Of a DNA stretch of 64,000 nt, positions 22,736 through 30,993 are shown piece by piece. Location of the stretch: assembly GCA_041664945.1 (NCBI GenBank), contig JBAYJY010000003.1:1-64000 (forward strand), in the 5' to 3' direction. Origin of the DNA: JBAYJY01 sp041664945. GTDB taxonomy: Bacteria; UBP15; UBA6099. How positions within the stretch are numbered: the stretch's first letter is position 1; every line of letters starts with the position of its first letter. The translations under genes were made by a program, and so were the position numbers. Under the pieces are notes generated by a model. That model saw only the letters and a program-made list of their open reading frames with translations, ran no database searches and was not told the DNA's origin.

Positions 22736-23746
22736 ATGCCCAAAGTAAAAAAAAGGGAACCCGGACTTAAAGAGTATGTTCGGATGATCCGCGAGATTAA
22801 AAAAAGCCGCATCCTCGTTATCGGCGATATCATGCTCGACGAATATCTCTGGGGATCGGCGACCCGGATATCGCCGGAAGCGCCGGTGCCGGTTGTGGAA
22901 ATAAGGAACCGGACATTCCACGCCGGAGGAGCCGCAAACACTGTTTCGAACATCATCTCGCTCGGCGCCGGCGCCACGCTCATGGGAGTCGTCGGCAAGG
23001 ACCAGAGCGGCGACATGCTCAAAAAAATTATCGCCAAAAACGGAATCGGAACAAAACACATCTTAACTGACACAGGCAGGCCGACCACAAACAAGGTCCG
23101 CATTCTGGCGCAAGGCCAGCAGGTGATGCGCACCGATCAGGAAGAAACCGGCCCGATCAGCCCCGCGCTGACCAACGCTTTAATCCGCCGCATAGAAAAG
23201 ATGGCCTGCGACATAGACGGAATAGCGGTGTCAGACTACAACAAAGGCGTGCTCGGCCCGAAACTGATGAGCATGCTGATCAATCTGGCGAAAGAGAAAG
23301 GCAAGATAATCGTCGCCGACCCGAAACCGAAAAATATTGAATGGTTCAAAGGCGTGACGGTAATTACGCCGAACAGGATGGAAGCCTCGCTGATTTCGGG
23401 GATCAACATACACGACGGCCCGTCGCTGATTGAAGGGGGGCGCGCCATACAGCGGGGAATGGGCATCGCGAACGTTCTCGTCACGCTCGGCGAGGATGGA
23501 ATGGCGCTGTTCTCGGAAGGAAAAAATGTCGATAAGATTCCGGCCGCGAGCGCTCAGGTTTACGACGTTACCGGCGCAGGCGACACCGTGCTCGCCACGG
23601 TCGCCGCGAGCCTTGGCTGCGGCCATGCAATAGGGGACGCTGTCCGCCTTGCGAACTACGCGGCCGGCGTAGTCGTCAGAAAACGCGGCACCGCAACCGT
23701 AACCGCGGACGAACTTGCCGACTTCATAAAGAGACATCAATTATGA
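22736..23746 (+). CDS. hldA: D-glycero-beta-D-manno-heptose-7-phosphate kinase (HldA/RfaE domain I)
   Basis: A 336-residue PfkB-family kinase. In the ADP-heptose pathway it phosphorylates heptose-7-phosphate at C1 on the way to LPS inner-core heptose. Markers are the N-terminal GDIMLDEYLWG, the GGAANTVSNIISLGA stretch and the C-terminal DVTGAGDTVLA with the catalytic Asp. In E. coli this domain is fused to the adenylyltransferase as HldE; here the two are separate genes overlapping by 4 bp (ATGA). Its presence supports an LPS-bearing outer membrane. Confidence 0.93.
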   Translation: MPKVKKREPGLKEYVRMIREIKKSRILVIGDIMLDEYLWGSATRISPEAPVPVVEIRNRTFHAGGAANTVSNIISLGAGATLMGVVGKDQSGDMLKKIIAKNGIGTKHILTDTGRPTTNKVRILAQGQQVMRTDQEETGPISPALTNALIRRIEKMACDIDGIAVSDYNKGVLGPKLMSMLINLAKEKGKIIVADPKPKNIEWFKGVTVITPNRMEASLISGINIHDGPSLIEGGRAIQRGMGIANVLVTLGEDGMALFSEGKNVDKIPAASAQVYDVTGAGDTVLATVAASLGCGHAIGDAVRLANYAAGVVVRKRGTATVTADELADFIKRHQL

Positions 23747-24237
23747 AAATCGTTCCGCGCGAACAAATAAGCGGCATCTGCGAAGAATACCGGCGGCAGG
23801 GCAAGAACATCGTTTTCACTAACGGGTGCTTCGACATCATACACCCCGGCCACATCTATTGCCTGTACATGGCCCGCAAGGAAGGCGACCTGCTCGTCAT
23901 TGGACTGAACGACGACGGCTCCGTGCGCGGCCTCAAAGGCCCTACCCGCCCGATTTTCTCTCAGGACGAACGCGCGGAACTGCTCGCTTCTTTTTTCTTC
24001 GTCGACCATGTCGTTCTGTTCAACGAAGACACGCCTCTTAATCTCGTGCTTCAGGTCCGGCCTCAGGTTATCGTCAAAGGCGGCGATTACGAGCCGGATA
24101 CGATTGTCGGCCGAAAAGAGGTTGAAGCCGAAGGCGGACGGCTCGTCGTTATTCCGCCCATGCCCGGCTTTTCGAGCAGCCGCCTTATTAAAGCGGTGGC
24201 TGACGCCGCGAACGGCATTGACAAAACGCGATCTTAG
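23743..24237 (+). CDS. hldC: D-glycero-beta-D-manno-heptose-1-phosphate adenylyltransferase (HldC/RfaE domain II)
   Basis: A 164-residue cytidylyltransferase-like enzyme that adds AMP to heptose-1-phosphate to give ADP-heptose. The HxGH nucleotidyltransferase motif is in TNGCFDIIHPGHI (residues about 26-38), and the C-terminal FSSSRLI is the ISSSxxI-type motif. Translation is coupled to hldA by an ATGA overlap. The phosphatase GmhB and epimerase HldD are not in the window. Confidence 0.93.
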   Translation: MKIVPREQISGICEEYRRQGKNIVFTNGCFDIIHPGHIYCLYMARKEGDLLVIGLNDDGSVRGLKGPTRPIFSQDERAELLASFFFVDHVVLFNEDTPLNLVLQVRPQVIVKGGDYEPDTIVGRKEVEAEGGRLVVIPPMPGFSSSRLIKAVADAANGIDKTRS

Positions 24238-24270
24238 CGTTTCCGGCTTTCCGCCGGCTCATCACAACTA

Positions 24271-25017
24271 ATGGATTTTCTTAAACCGATAAACAGTTTG
24301 GCTTCCCGCGCGGCGGCGCTTATTATGCCGTTCAAATGTCCCGGCTGCGGCGCGGTAGGCGAAAGCTTTCTCTGCCGCGAATGCGAAAAAAAGACGGCGG
24401 CGGTCGTCGAGCCCTACTGCAAGCGCTGCGGGCGCCCGCTCCCGCCCGGCGTGAGCGAAACGGCGGACTGCAAGGAATGCCGCGACTCTGATTTGCCGTT
24501 CGACCTCTGCCGCTCTGTTTTCTTTTACGCGCCTCCGGTCGACGAACTGATTAAAAAATTTAAATTCAAACGCAACTACACCGCCGGCCGCTGGCTGCTG
24601 GACGGCGTGTGCATCCGCGCCCAGTTTCAGCCGGGATTTTTTCCGGGCTTCGATTCCGCCGACGGCATTGTGCCTGTTCCCCTGCATCCGCTCAAAATTC
24701 TTCAACGCGGTTTCAATCAGTCGGAATTTTTCGCCGACGGATTCGGGCGGCAACTGAAAGTCGAACAGATGCCATGCCTCGTCAGGCGGCGGTACACGCG
24801 CCCCCAGTCGCTGCTTCCTCTGAAGGAACGCGAGAAAAATGTGCGAGGCGCGTTCGCCGTGAGCAGGAACGCGCCGATCGCCGGCAAAAAGCTTATTCTG
24901 ATAGATGACGTGATGACATCAGGCGCGACTGTTTACGAATGCGCGCGGGCGCTGAAAGAAGGCGGCGCCGCGGAAGTGTATATATTCACTATCGCGAGAA
25001 GGGCGCTATATGTATAA
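24271..25017 (+). CDS. comF: ComF family protein (zinc finger plus phosphoribosyltransferase)
   Basis: A 248-residue ComF/GntX-type protein. The N-terminal part has CPGC, CREC, CKRC and CKEC pairs for zinc, and the C-terminal phosphoribosyltransferase motif is LILIDDVMTSGAT (about residues 208-220). ComF is needed for transformation in several bacteria and interacts with replication-restart proteins, but its enzymatic reaction is not settled. A comEC gene lies elsewhere in this window. It overlaps the next gene by 8 bp. Confidence 0.88.
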   Translation: MDFLKPINSLASRAAALIMPFKCPGCGAVGESFLCRECEKKTAAVVEPYCKRCGRPLPPGVSETADCKECRDSDLPFDLCRSVFFYAPPVDELIKKFKFKRNYTAGRWLLDGVCIRAQFQPGFFPGFDSADGIVPVPLHPLKILQRGFNQSEFFADGFGRQLKVEQMPCLVRRRYTRPQSLLPLKEREKNVRGAFAVSRNAPIAGKKLILIDDVMTSGATVYECARALKEGGAAEVYIFTIARRALYV

Positions 25018-25420
25018 ATTTCTGGCGGTCGATCCCGGAAGCGGAAAATGCGGATTGGCCGTGATGACATCGGACGGGGCGGCGCTGGGAAAACTCGTCG
25101 CCCCGGCCGGCAATGTGGCCGAAGCGGCGGCGGATCTCGCTAACCGTTTCGGCGGCGTCGATCTTGTCGTGGTCGGTTCAGGCACGGGCGGCGCCGCTGT
25201 TGCCGATAAGTTACGAGCCCACGCCGGCCTGCCCTCCCGAGCCGTTTTATCGCCCGAACAGAACACGACTCTCGAAGCGCGGCTTCTTTACGAGCGCGAG
25301 AACCCGCGCCCGCTGCCCCTGCGGCTGATCCCGCGCTGGCTGTTCGCCCCGCCCGCAGACCTCGATGCTTACGCCGCCGTCGCCATAGGCCTGCGTTATC
25401 TTAAAGAAAACCCGAAATGA
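25010..25420 (+). CDS. YqgF/RNase H-like domain protein
   Basis: A 136-residue protein starting with FLAVDPGSGKCGLAV, the first strand of the YqgF RNase-H-like fold with its catalytic Asp (D8). The C-terminal DLDAYAAVAIGLRYL fits the final acidic motif. Members are Holliday-junction resolvase-like nucleases or act in pre-16S rRNA maturation. The central part is more diverged than RuvX of model organisms. It overlaps comF by 8 bp and the hydantoinase-like gene by 4 bp. Confidence 0.7.
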   Translation: MYKFLAVDPGSGKCGLAVMTSDGAALGKLVAPAGNVAEAAADLANRFGGVDLVVVGSGTGGAAVADKLRAHAGLPSRAVLSPEQNTTLEARLLYERENPRPLPLRLIPRWLFAPPADLDAYAAVAIGLRYLKENPK

Positions 25421-27561
25421 GGACGACAATGGAATCATCCGCTGTGCGCATCGGAATAGATGTCGGAGGCACGTTCACTCACGCCGTGGCGATCGACCAC
25501 CGAACCCTGACCATCGTGGCCAAGGCCTGCCGGCCCACAACTCACGCTGCGAAAGACGGCGTCGCAGAGGGAATCTGGAAATGCCTCGAAGACCTGCTCG
25601 CAACAGGCGCGTTCCACGTGGACGACGTCGTTTTCGTCGCCCACAGCACAACCCAGGCGACGAATGCGTTGCTCGAAGGCGACGTCGCGCCGGTCACTCT
25701 CGTCGGGCTGGCAGAAGGCGTCTCCGGCGCGCAGGCGAAACGCGAACTCTCTTTCACTGAAGTTAAAATCACCGGCGATAAAGTCATCCCGGTGAATCCG
25801 ATATTTTTTGCGCCGGCCGCTGCGGACGCCGGCGTGAAAGCATACCTTCAGAAACCGGACGGCCCGACTCAGTCTTTCGTCGTCGCAGAACCGTTCGCCG
25901 TGGACGACCCGGAGAGCGAAAAACGGATAGCCGCTCTTATTTCCGACGCCGGGTTCCCGGTAACCGCCAGTTACGAAGTCTCCGGCCTTTACGGGTTGAA
26001 AGCGCGCGCCCGCACCTCGGTTGTGAACGCATGCATTCTGCCTAAAATGACGGATGTCGCCAACAAAACGAGGTCGGCAGTCGAGCGGCTCGCGATCAAG
26101 CCCGCGCTGATGATCATGCGAAGCGACGGCGGCGTCATGACCGCAGCCGCTATGGCGCGCACTCCAATCCTGACCATTCTCTCCGGCCCGGCCGCCGGGG
26201 TATCCGCCGCTATTCTATACGAAAAAATTGCGAACGGGTTCTTCGTCGAGGTCGGCGGCACCAGCACCGACATCAGCCTGATAATCAACGGCAAGCCGCA
26301 GCGAAAGCAGGCGGTGATAGGCGGCAACATTCTGTATCTGAAAACGCTTGATGTTCGGACGATCGGCGCCGCGGGCGGCTCGATGATTCGCGTTTCGCGC
26401 GGCCGCATCGCCGATGTCGGCCCGCGCAGCGCCCACATCGCCGGTCTGCCGTATTCCTGCTTCTCCGACCCTTCGAAATGGACGAACCTTTCGGCGCGCT
26501 TTGTTTCTCCCAAACCGGGCGACCCCGGCGACTACGCAGTCATCGACACCGGCTCCGGCGAAACCGTCGCCCTGACCGCCACCTGCGCTGCGAACGCTCT
26601 CGGTCTGTTGCCGGAGGGCGACTACTCGCTCGGCAACCGCGACGCGGCGCGGCGCGCTTTCGAGGCGCTCGCGAAAGAGCTTAAGACCGACGCCGACTCG
26701 GCGGCTCGCGAAACGCTCCGTATCGCGTCGGAGAAGATCGCGCAAGTGTGCAAACAGCTTCGCGCGGAGTACCCGGTTGAAGTCGGCCTGACGATGATCG
26801 GCGGCGGCGGCGGCGCGTCAGCGATCGTTCCGGGAGCGGCCAAGGCGGTCGGCCTGCCCTACCAGCGCGCCCGCGATGCCGAAGTTGTTTCCGCTGTCGG
26901 CGTCGGCATGGCTCTTATGAAAAACGTTATTGAAAAAAGCGTTGTGGATCCGACGGACGAAGATATAAAAATAATCCGGTCTGAAGTCCTGCGCTCTCTG
27001 ATCGAGTCCGGTTCGGACCCTGAAACGATCGAGGTCGAGATAGAGGTGGATAAGCAGAAAAACCTGATCAGGGCGACGGCTACAGGGACGTCTGCTCTGG
27101 TTTCGACACGGCAGGAAGAAGAAATCTCCGAGGAAGAGTCGTTGAAGGTGGCTGTGAACAGCCTCGGCGCCGATGCTCATTTCGAGATCGCATATGAGGA
27201 TTCATCATGCCGTGTGATGTCCGGCGCGGTTGAGAGCCGAGGGCTACTCGGTTTCGGAAAGAAAACTAAACGGCCTGCGGTTGTGATAGACCGTCACGGA
27301 CTGGCGAAGCTTACGCTTCAGGACGCGGACGTAGTCCCTGTGAAGCGCGAGGAGGCTTCGGAAGCGCTCGCGGCGGCGGTTGGCCGGGCAACTATCTTCG
27401 GCGATGGCGGCGCTATCCTGCGGCCCACCTATCTCGCCTTCGGCGGCAAAGTCATCGAGCTTTCAAAAGTCGGCGATCCGGAAAAAATGCTCAAATTCGC
27501 CGAAATGGAAATCTCGGAACACCCGAACGTCGAATCTTTCTGCCTGATTTTTAAGAAATGA
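25417..27561 (+). CDS. Hydantoinase/oxoprolinase family protein (HyuA-like)
   Basis: A 714-residue protein of the ATP-dependent hydantoinase A/oxoprolinase/acetone-carboxylase family. The N-terminal GIDVGGTFTHAVAID is the actin-like ATP-binding motif, and GGTSTDISLI plus the later GGGGGASAIVPG are further phosphate loops. The partner HyuB is absent from the neighbourhood. The part after about residue 520 is a separate region with VVIDRHGLAKLTLQDADVV-like sequence that I cannot assign to a known catalytic role. ATG 25417 overlaps the previous stop (ATGA); ATG 25429 is 12 bp further with TGAGGA upstream and may be the true start. Substrate unknown. Confidence 0.82.
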   Translation: MRTTMESSAVRIGIDVGGTFTHAVAIDHRTLTIVAKACRPTTHAAKDGVAEGIWKCLEDLLATGAFHVDDVVFVAHSTTQATNALLEGDVAPVTLVGLAEGVSGAQAKRELSFTEVKITGDKVIPVNPIFFAPAAADAGVKAYLQKPDGPTQSFVVAEPFAVDDPESEKRIAALISDAGFPVTASYEVSGLYGLKARARTSVVNACILPKMTDVANKTRSAVERLAIKPALMIMRSDGGVMTAAAMARTPILTILSGPAAGVSAAILYEKIANGFFVEVGGTSTDISLIINGKPQRKQAVIGGNILYLKTLDVRTIGAAGGSMIRVSRGRIADVGPRSAHIAGLPYSCFSDPSKWTNLSARFVSPKPGDPGDYAVIDTGSGETVALTATCAANALGLLPEGDYSLGNRDAARRAFEALAKELKTDADSAARETLRIASEKIAQVCKQLRAEYPVEVGLTMIGGGGGASAIVPGAAKAVGLPYQRARDAEVVSAVGVGMALMKNVIEKSVVDPTDEDIKIIRSEVLRSLIESGSDPETIEVEIEVDKQKNLIRATATGTSALVSTRQEEEISEEESLKVAVNSLGADAHFEIAYEDSSCRVMSGAVESRGLLGFGKKTKRPAVVIDRHGLAKLTLQDADVVPVKREEASEALAAAVGRATIFGDGGAILRPTYLAFGGKVIELSKVGDPEKMLKFAEMEISEHPNVESFCLIFKK

Positions 27562-27575
27562 TTGTTTTTAGCCGG

Positions 27576-28001
27576 TCAGTCGGCGAAGAAAGTATAAGCT
27601 AACTCTACATTATTTTGTTGTTTATCTGATTTTGCGTCCTGCGATGCATTCCTCGAACCGAACATATTCTCCGCAACTTTTTCCGCGCTGGCCGACATCG
27701 AATCCAGTTCGGAACCGGCGGAAACTACTTCTTTGCCTTTCGTTACAACTACTTTCCAATTACCGTTCGATTCAACTTCCGGAAGTTCGGCAACAGCGTT
27801 GTAATCTTCTTTGTTTTCGAAGTTCGCTTTTCCCTGACCGTTGTTGTTATGGTGGTCTTTATGTATTTTGTGCTCTTTTTTCTCAACTCTGACATATCGG
27901 GGTATTTCAAACTGAAGATTAACTTTAACCGTCTCCGCGGCAAAAGCTGAAGCTTGAACGAAGCACATGAGCATCATTGTTATCAGCATTAACTTTTTCA
28001 T
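27576..28001 (-). CDS. Small exported protein of unknown function
   Basis: A 141-residue protein with a signal peptide ending in ASAFA-AE at about residue 22. The mature part starts with a beta-like stretch (VKVNLQFEIPRYVRVEKK), has a His/Asn/Lys-rich segment (KIHKDHHNNNGQGKANFENK, about 45-64) and ends in VELAYTFFAD. I do not recognise a family; the His cluster could bind metal. AAGGAG precedes the ATG at 28001; open frame to 28031 adds 10 residues that lie over the ribosome site. Confidence 0.6.
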   Translation of the reverse strand: MKKLMLITMMLMCFVQASAFAAETVKVNLQFEIPRYVRVEKKEHKIHKDHHNNNGQGKANFENKEDYNAVAELPEVESNGNWKVVVTKGKEVVSAGSELDSMSASAEKVAENMFGSRNASQDAKSDKQQNNVELAYTFFAD

Positions 28002-28123
28002 TGCTCCGTCTCCTTTCAATTCAGCCTTCACTTATATAATACCACGAAAAAGCGAGAATAGTTCCGAAAATAGAGGCTATTTTAAGATTGTTTTGTGATA
28101 AAGGCGGAATATAGCAATATATT

Positions 28124-28143
28124 CGCTAATTGCGGTATTAGCG
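28124..28143 (-). repeat. Inverted repeat between two exported-protein genes
   Basis: CGCTAAT-tgcggt-ATTAGCG forms a perfect 7-bp stem and lies 46-65 bp downstream of the TolB-like gene. A second perfect repeat, AAAATAG-agg-CTATTTT, is at 28067-28083. They may end transcription of the upstream gene or regulate the downstream one; neither has a clear T run on the minus strand. Confidence 0.4.
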
Positions 28144-28188
28144 ATATTTTCGTTTTTGAAAAAAGTTTAGTCTTAGATAAAAAGAATT

Positions 28189-29424
28189 TTAAGGAACCCA
28201 AACGGCTGCGCTCAAAACAGAAAAGCCGTTGGCGAGAGGAAAAGGCTGATCAACACTGGGTATTTTCAGCCATACACAACCGTCGTAATTAAATGCGATC
28301 GATTCGCCGTCGGGACCCCATTGAAGTTCGCGAGGCATTATCAGCTTCCCGTCGGGTTGTTTGAAATAGATCTTTCTCGAAATAGCAGATTTTATATCCA
28401 CATCAAAAAAATAGTCGCTTTCGCCACTTTTGTCGAATATCAGAAGCCGGCTCTTCTTGGAAAATCTTATTTCAATTTTTCGGAAAAAATCAAATGACGA
28501 CTCGGTTCCCTTCTCTGAGTCCTTAACGGAAATCGAATCATATTTGACGCCGCCGACTCCAGGGACTATACGGGCATAACAGAAGCTTTTATGCGCTATT
28601 CCGTCCGGGCAGCTTCTTACCATCATCCAGATTGAAGAATCAGCCGGATTCCATGAGTAGCTGTAAAACCCGAGATTCTTCGCCATAACGCTCGACTTGC
28701 CGGTGGCAAGATCGATTTTTACAAAAACCTGCGAACCGCCGGTGATCGGCGCTGAAATGAAAGCGACTGAATTCCCGTCCGGCGAAAAAGAAGGCATTGA
28801 TAGCAGATCGGGCGAACTGTAGATTTTCTTGCGCTCGTTGGTTGCAACGTCGTATATATATAAAAAAAATGATTTTAAATCCCAATCGACAAAGATTATT
28901 CGTTTCCCTGCCGGGTCAGCTGCGGGTTGTGAACCATGGAAAAGGCGTCTTGGGCCTGAATTTTTCGGTTGGGCCCGGATGATATTCCGATCTTTATCCT
29001 CAAAGAATATTGTTCCGTCGACTTTTCTTCTGAGATCGGTGAGAACGAGCGGGTCGAAACCAGTTGCAGGAGCGAAGTCAGTTACAAGTTGCGGCAAAAC
29101 CTCGCCGAGCTCGGAAGAAGGAATCGACAACGGCATAAGCGCCGGATCGTAGACGAACGGATCGAGCACAGGCAGGAGAATTGTTTCATCGACAAAAGAA
29201 TCGTCATCCGAATACGGCGCCGGAACATATTCTGAAGAACCGGAATCCGTTACGGGGCTTGGCTGTTTCGCCGACGGTTTTCCTGCGGAAGGCGAAGTTC
29301 CAGCCTTCGACGCCGCAGCCGCCGGCAACGCAAAAATATGGAGCGCGACAATTGCCGCAAGCAAAATTACTGTTCTCACTGCTTTCAATCTCTTTCTGAC
29401 TTCCACTTGGAAACAGTCCCGCAT
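28189..29424 (-). CDS. Exported TolB/PD40-like beta-propeller protein
   Basis: A 411-residue protein with a signal peptide or anchor at about residues 15-38 and a Ser/Pro-rich linker. The rest shows PD40/WD40-like repeats typical of TolB-type propellers: GKRIIFVDWDLKSFFLYIYDVATNE, PSFSPDGNSVAFIS and LQWGPDGESIAFNYDG (short pieces). Such proteins often bind partners in the periplasm. Start uncertain: ATG 29424 chosen; TTG at 29460 lies directly after the previous stop codon and would add 12 residues. It is closely coupled to the upstream exported gene. Confidence 0.65.
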   Translation of the reverse strand: MRDCFQVEVRKRLKAVRTVILLAAIVALHIFALPAAAASKAGTSPSAGKPSAKQPSPVTDSGSSEYVPAPYSDDDSFVDETILLPVLDPFVYDPALMPLSIPSSELGEVLPQLVTDFAPATGFDPLVLTDLRRKVDGTIFFEDKDRNIIRAQPKNSGPRRLFHGSQPAADPAGKRIIFVDWDLKSFFLYIYDVATNERKKIYSSPDLLSMPSFSPDGNSVAFISAPITGGSQVFVKIDLATGKSSVMAKNLGFYSYSWNPADSSIWMMVRSCPDGIAHKSFCYARIVPGVGGVKYDSISVKDSEKGTESSFDFFRKIEIRFSKKSRLLIFDKSGESDYFFDVDIKSAISRKIYFKQPDGKLIMPRELQWGPDGESIAFNYDGCVWLKIPSVDQPFPLANGFSVLSAAVWVP

Positions 29425-29461
29425 ATTAAACTCGAATTCTTCAAAAAAAAGCGAATTCAAA

Positions 29462-30727
29462 TTAAAACATCGTAATTGAATTCGCGATCAACTTATATTC
29501 GGGAAATATCCTCGCATATTCGGCTTCGAGACTGTTGAAAGATACAATGTATTCGATGTTGTTCGAGACCGCGATGACCATGTATTGTTTTGAAACGAGC
29601 TTTTGCGCGGCGTCCGGCTGTTTCTGATCGCCGGCGACCGGAGCGGATTTTTGAATAAGGTCCTTATACTGATGCATTGAAATAATTTCCTGAGCCGGGA
29701 CTCCGTTGTGACTGATAGATTTCTGACTCTTTATCTCGTAGCCGGCCTGTTTGAGCAGATCGAGACTTTTCTCGATAAGTTTGTCCGGCGGCATCTGCGC
29801 TTCGGTCTCGTTCAGCGAGCGGCATACAATGTTCAGGCCGGACCCCTCAAGTTGCGCGGGATCCTTTTTCTTTATAGTAAGATAAAAAGAGTTGGACGAT
29901 TTTCTGATAGCGAACTGCCACGAGCGGTCCGGTTTGCGAACTGAAAATCTCCACTGATAGTCTATGTAGGAATTGTCGTCGGAAGGTTTGGCGATAGAGA
30001 TCGTCGATGTTGCGGTTGAAGTGTCCGTTGCGGCTGTATTTGCCGGTTGGGGGAGCGCGCGCTCGAAGTAAAGCATACGGCGCAAGTCGTTGTACTGCTC
30101 GTCGCCAATCACAGGTTTATTCTTGTAGTCATCGCTTAGAATCCGCTTGAGTATCGCCGTGACACCGTCGAAACCGGCGCCGAGTTCCACTGACTTCCGG
30201 ATGTAATTCATCGCTAGATCGTAGAACCGTTTCGTGTCGACGTTCAGCCCCGCGAGGTTGGCCTTCAAACGGTCGTAACCGATGCCAATGAGAAAAGAGA
30301 CGTCGGCGACAGTCCCCTTGGACAAACCGCTTGAACTCTCCGCCAGCGAACGCGCTTTATTGAAATAGTACTCGGCGCGCTCTATGCAGTCGAACGAAAA
30401 ACCGGTCGGGTTTGTTGTCGCAGAGAGAGAAAGAACGCCGGCGGTCGGGCAAAGATCGACGTAGTTATATGCAGCGGCGAGCGTAAAAAGAATTCTGTCT
30501 TCAGGCTTATTGAGAGAAGTGACAGCCATTTCGAGGTTCGACATAGCGCGATGCGCGCGCGCCAGCATGTTCATGTCGCCATCAGAAACGCCCTTGTGGA
30601 TCACGCTCTCTATGTACTCAAATTCCTTCGAGATGTCCTCGGAACGGGCGGCCTGCGCGCGGGATTGCGAAGCGGCGCCAGCCAAACAAAATATTATTAT
30701 CGCTGTAACTAATAGTTTATTCATCAT
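29462..30727 (-). CDS. Exported protein with helical repeats, unknown function
   Basis: A 421-residue protein with a signal peptide ending near QSRAQAA (about residue 26). The first half is helical with a TPR-like pattern (residues about 30-190), the second half (about 240-421) looks like an alpha-beta domain with WRFSVRKPDRSWQFAIRK and a terminal EYARIFPEYKLIANSI, which resembles a PsbP/YkuD-like stress or lipid-binding fold only loosely. I do not recognise a family. The start is uncertain (ATG 30781, 30763, 30727 or 30724); 30727 gives a normal signal peptide. A good promoter lies upstream. Confidence 0.6.
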   Translation of the reverse strand: MMNKLLVTAIIIFCLAGAASQSRAQAARSEDISKEFEYIESVIHKGVSDGDMNMLARAHRAMSNLEMAVTSLNKPEDRILFTLAAAYNYVDLCPTAGVLSLSATTNPTGFSFDCIERAEYYFNKARSLAESSSGLSKGTVADVSFLIGIGYDRLKANLAGLNVDTKRFYDLAMNYIRKSVELGAGFDGVTAILKRILSDDYKNKPVIGDEQYNDLRRMLYFERALPQPANTAATDTSTATSTISIAKPSDDNSYIDYQWRFSVRKPDRSWQFAIRKSSNSFYLTIKKKDPAQLEGSGLNIVCRSLNETEAQMPPDKLIEKSLDLLKQAGYEIKSQKSISHNGVPAQEIISMHQYKDLIQKSAPVAGDQKQPDAAQKLVSKQYMVIAVSNNIEYIVSFNSLEAEYARIFPEYKLIANSITMF

Positions 30728-30828
30728 TGCCGGCGTCGACGATTTATACGATGCGCCCTGCATCCGGTAGCCCGCTCTCATCCGCCAGACTGCCGGCGGA
30801 CGCGGAATCCCTTTCTATCTTAAGTTTC

Positions 30829-30857
30829 ATTCTAAATCAATGAATCCGGTTTGGCAA
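30829..30857 (-). promoter_or_regulatory. Promoter of the exported-protein operon (minus strand)
   Basis: Minus-strand -35 TTGCCA (30852-30857), 17 bp spacer, -10 TAGAAT (30829-30834). It faces away from the ftsH promoter, which begins 35 bp further. Confidence 0.65.
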
Positions 30858-30891
30858 CAACTTACACTCTCCTCATTTAGTTGAATTATCT

Positions 30892-30919
30892 TTGAATTTA
30901 TCAGAAAATCTATTATAAA
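30892..30919 (+). promoter_or_regulatory. ftsH promoter
   Basis: -35 TTGAAT (30892-30897), 16 bp spacer, -10 TATAAA (30914-30919). The leader of about 70 nt contains a 6-codon frame at 30936-30956 and the hairpin described separately. Confidence 0.6.
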
Positions 30920-30957
30920 TTAGAAAGTGAAGTATATGCCCAACAGGAGGCTTTAGC

Positions 30958-30984
30958 TGAAGGCGTTTATTGCCTGCGCCTTTA
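30958..30984 (+). promoter_or_regulatory. Hairpin in the ftsH leader
   Basis: An 8-bp stem (30958-30965 with 30977-30984, core AAGGCG/CGCCTT) and 11-nt loop separates a strong AGGAGG (30945-30950) from the ftsH ATG at 30994. No other ribosome site precedes the ATG, so folding might bring AGGAGG closer, or translation starts weakly. Confidence 0.4.
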
Positions 30985-30993
30985 ACAAATTAA

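Noticed and set aside
28095..28292. 65-codon plus-strand frame
   Set aside because: Covers the inverted repeats between two minus-strand genes and runs into the end of the TolB-like gene.
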